Assembly (NCBI RefSeq): GCF_000820005.1 | Contig: NZ_CDBL01000063.1 | Span: forward strand, 36,595-100,594 | Length of the DNA: 64,000 nt | Source of the DNA: Aeromonas piscicola | GTDB taxonomy: Bacteria; Pseudomonadota; Gammaproteobacteria; Enterobacterales; Aeromonadaceae | Reading direction: 5' to 3' | Part shown: positions 62,994 through 64,000 of the stretch, in pieces | How positions within the stretch are numbered: position 1 is the first letter of the stretch | Layout: the number at the start of each line of letters is the position of its first letter | Translations under genes and position numbers: made by a program | The notes under the pieces: generated by a model | The model's database searches: none | What the model saw: the letters and a program-made list of their open reading frames with translations, nothing else | What the model was told of the DNA's origin: nothing

Positions 62994-64000
62994 CTACTTG
63001 TTGGCCGGGGTCTGGGCAGACGGCGCGGTGGCAGTCTGTTCAGTGGGCGCCACGACAACCCCGGGTTTTACCTTTTGCAGACCGGCGACGATCACTCGCT
63101 CACCCGTCTTGAGACCGGATTCCACCACCCAGTCACTGCCGACGATGCGGCTCAGCTGTACTTCCCGCAGCTCGACCTTGTTGTCCGCCGTCACCACCAT
63201 GACGGTGGCACCGCCTTTCGGCGTGCGGGTCACGGCAGTTTGCGGCACCAGCAGCCCCTCGGCCCGCTCACCCTCTTGCAGGGTGGCGCGCATGAACATG
63301 CCGGGCAACAACAGCTGGTGAGGGTTGGGGACTATCACCCGCAGGGTCACCATGCCGGTGGTCTCATCCACGGTCACGTCGGAGAACTGCAATGAGCCCT
63401 CTTCGCTATAGCTACTGCCATCTTCCAGCTGGAAGCGCACCTTGGCGCCATCCTGCTGGCCCTGAGTCAGCTTGCCGGCGGCGACCTGACGCTTGAGGCG
63501 CAGCAGATCGGCGGTGGACTGACGCACATCCACATACATGGGGTCGAGCTGCTGGATGGAGGTGAGACTGTCGGCCTGCTGGGCCGTCACCAGGGCACCC
63601 TCGGTCACCGCAGACTTGCCGATGCGACCGCTGATGGGGGCCGTGATGCGGGTATAGGCCAGATTGATGTTGGCGCTCTGCAAGGCGGCCTTGGCGGCAC
63701 CAATCTCGGCAAGCTGCTGCTTCCAGGCGGCGTCGGCATCGTCATACTCCTGGCTGCTGATGGCCTTCACCTTCACCAGCTCGGCATAACGCTTAGCCTT
63801 GAGGCGGGCGCTCTGTTCGTTGGCCTGCGCCTTGGCCAGATTGGCCTTGGCACTGGCAACATTGGCCTGATAAACGGCGGGGTCTATCTGGTACAGCAGT
63901 TGGCCGGCCTTGACGTCGCTGCCTTCGGTAAAGAGGCGCTTGAGAATGATGCCGCTCACCTGGGGGCGCACCTCGGCGACCCGCAGCGGGGCGCTGCGGC
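62994..64000 (-). CDS. RND periplasmic adaptor, AcrA/AheA type (5' end outside window)
   Basis: The membrane-fusion adaptor that joins pump and outer-membrane channel. About 335 codons are visible; the frame is open to the window end, where it reads [20 protein letters not shown], so the signal peptide and start are missing. The lipoyl/hairpin region ([20 protein letters not shown]), [20 protein letters not shown] and the beta-barrel/proximal parts to [20 protein letters not shown] are complete. The GTG at 63971 is internal, not a start. Confidence 0.93.
   Translation of the reverse strand, partial: RSAPLRVAEVRPQVSGIILKRLFTEGSDVKAGQLLYQIDPAVYQANVASAKANLAKAQANEQSARLKAKRYAELVKVKAISSQEYDDADAAWKQQLAEIGAAKAALQSANINLAYTRITAPISGRIGKSAVTEGALVTAQQADSLTSIQQLDPMYVDVRQSTADLLRLKRQVAAGKLTQGQQDGAKVRFQLEDGSSYSEEGSLQFSDVTVDETTGMVTLRVIVPNPHQLLLPGMFMRATLQEGERAEGLLVPQTAVTRTPKGGATVMVVTADNKVELREVQLSRIVGSDWVVESGLKTGERVIVAGLQKVKPGVVVAPTEQTATAPSAQTPANK

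Noticed and set aside
59779..63321. Open frame of 1180 codons on the plus strand
   Set aside because: It is fully antisense to the RND pump and parts of both partner genes. The His/Gln/Gly-rich translation with no domain is what high-GC antisense frames give; the minus-strand genes are certain.

Overview
The window is chromosomal DNA of a gammaproteobacterium, most likely Aeromonas (A. hydrophila/veronii/salmonicida type). The grounds are the polar-flagellar order flgNMA / cheV-cheR / flgBCDEFGHIJ, an acrAB-oprM-type pump (AheABC-like) beside an O-antigen locus, high GC in the housekeeping parts, and the protein families present. The genus comes from recognised gene order and protein families; no search was run.

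Layout. 1-10.9 kb: flagellar and chemotaxis genes. flgB-E and flgF-J run leftward, each behind a near-perfect sigma-54 promoter, with a terminator after flgE. cheV-cheR also run leftward; flgA and flgM-flgN run rightward. A sigma-28 promoter precedes flgM, and a second candidate for cheV lies across the flgA start codon. 10.9-16.6 kb: phosphodiesterase YfcE, an OppA-type binding protein, an EamA transporter, the 16S rRNA pseudouridine synthase RsuA and an HD-GYP protein. 16.7-21.7 kb: fructose-6-phosphate aldolase divergent from a glycyl-radical activase and a dehydratase-type glycyl-radical enzyme, followed by a DeoR-type regulator. A perfect FNR box sits exactly midway between two identical divergent -10 elements. 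This resembles the E. coli ybiW/ybiY/fsa 'anhydroglycolysis' genes. 21.8-27 kb: a frameshifted EamA gene, a YejA-like binding protein, several small proteins of unknown function and a cold-shock protein. 27.2-30.5 kb: E2, E1-beta and E1-alpha of a branched-chain 2-oxoacid dehydrogenase. 30.7-38.5 kb: AstE, a DUF1127 protein, a Tus-like replication-terminator protein with a structured leader, a large SNF2-family helicase and YceH.

38.7-57.8 kb: surface polysaccharide. A PglL/WaaL-type ligase and the chain-length regulator Wzz lie at the left end. An O-antigen operon then reads leftward from a JUMPstart/ops element at about 57.8 kb: rmlB, rmlA, rmlC, an unusual SDR, wzx, two acetyltransferases, a GT2, wzy, a GT4, a third acetyltransferase, a CgeB-like putative glycosyltransferase, manC, manB, an initiating sugar-phosphate transferase and rmlD. 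The genes predict dTDP-L-rhamnose and GDP-mannose donors, Wzx/Wzy assembly and O-acetylation. The centre of the operon (about 51.7-54.3 kb) is very AT-rich, as is usual for laterally exchanged serotype genes. 58.4-64 kb: a tripartite RND efflux pump, cut by the window end.

Most notable: the symmetric FNR-controlled glycyl-radical locus; an SDR whose catalytic Tyr is Phe; the O-antigen gene combination with its RfaH-type leader; the tus leader with interleaved inverted repeats; and the flagellar promoter layout. I saw no CRISPR array, insertion sequence, prophage, rRNA or tRNA.
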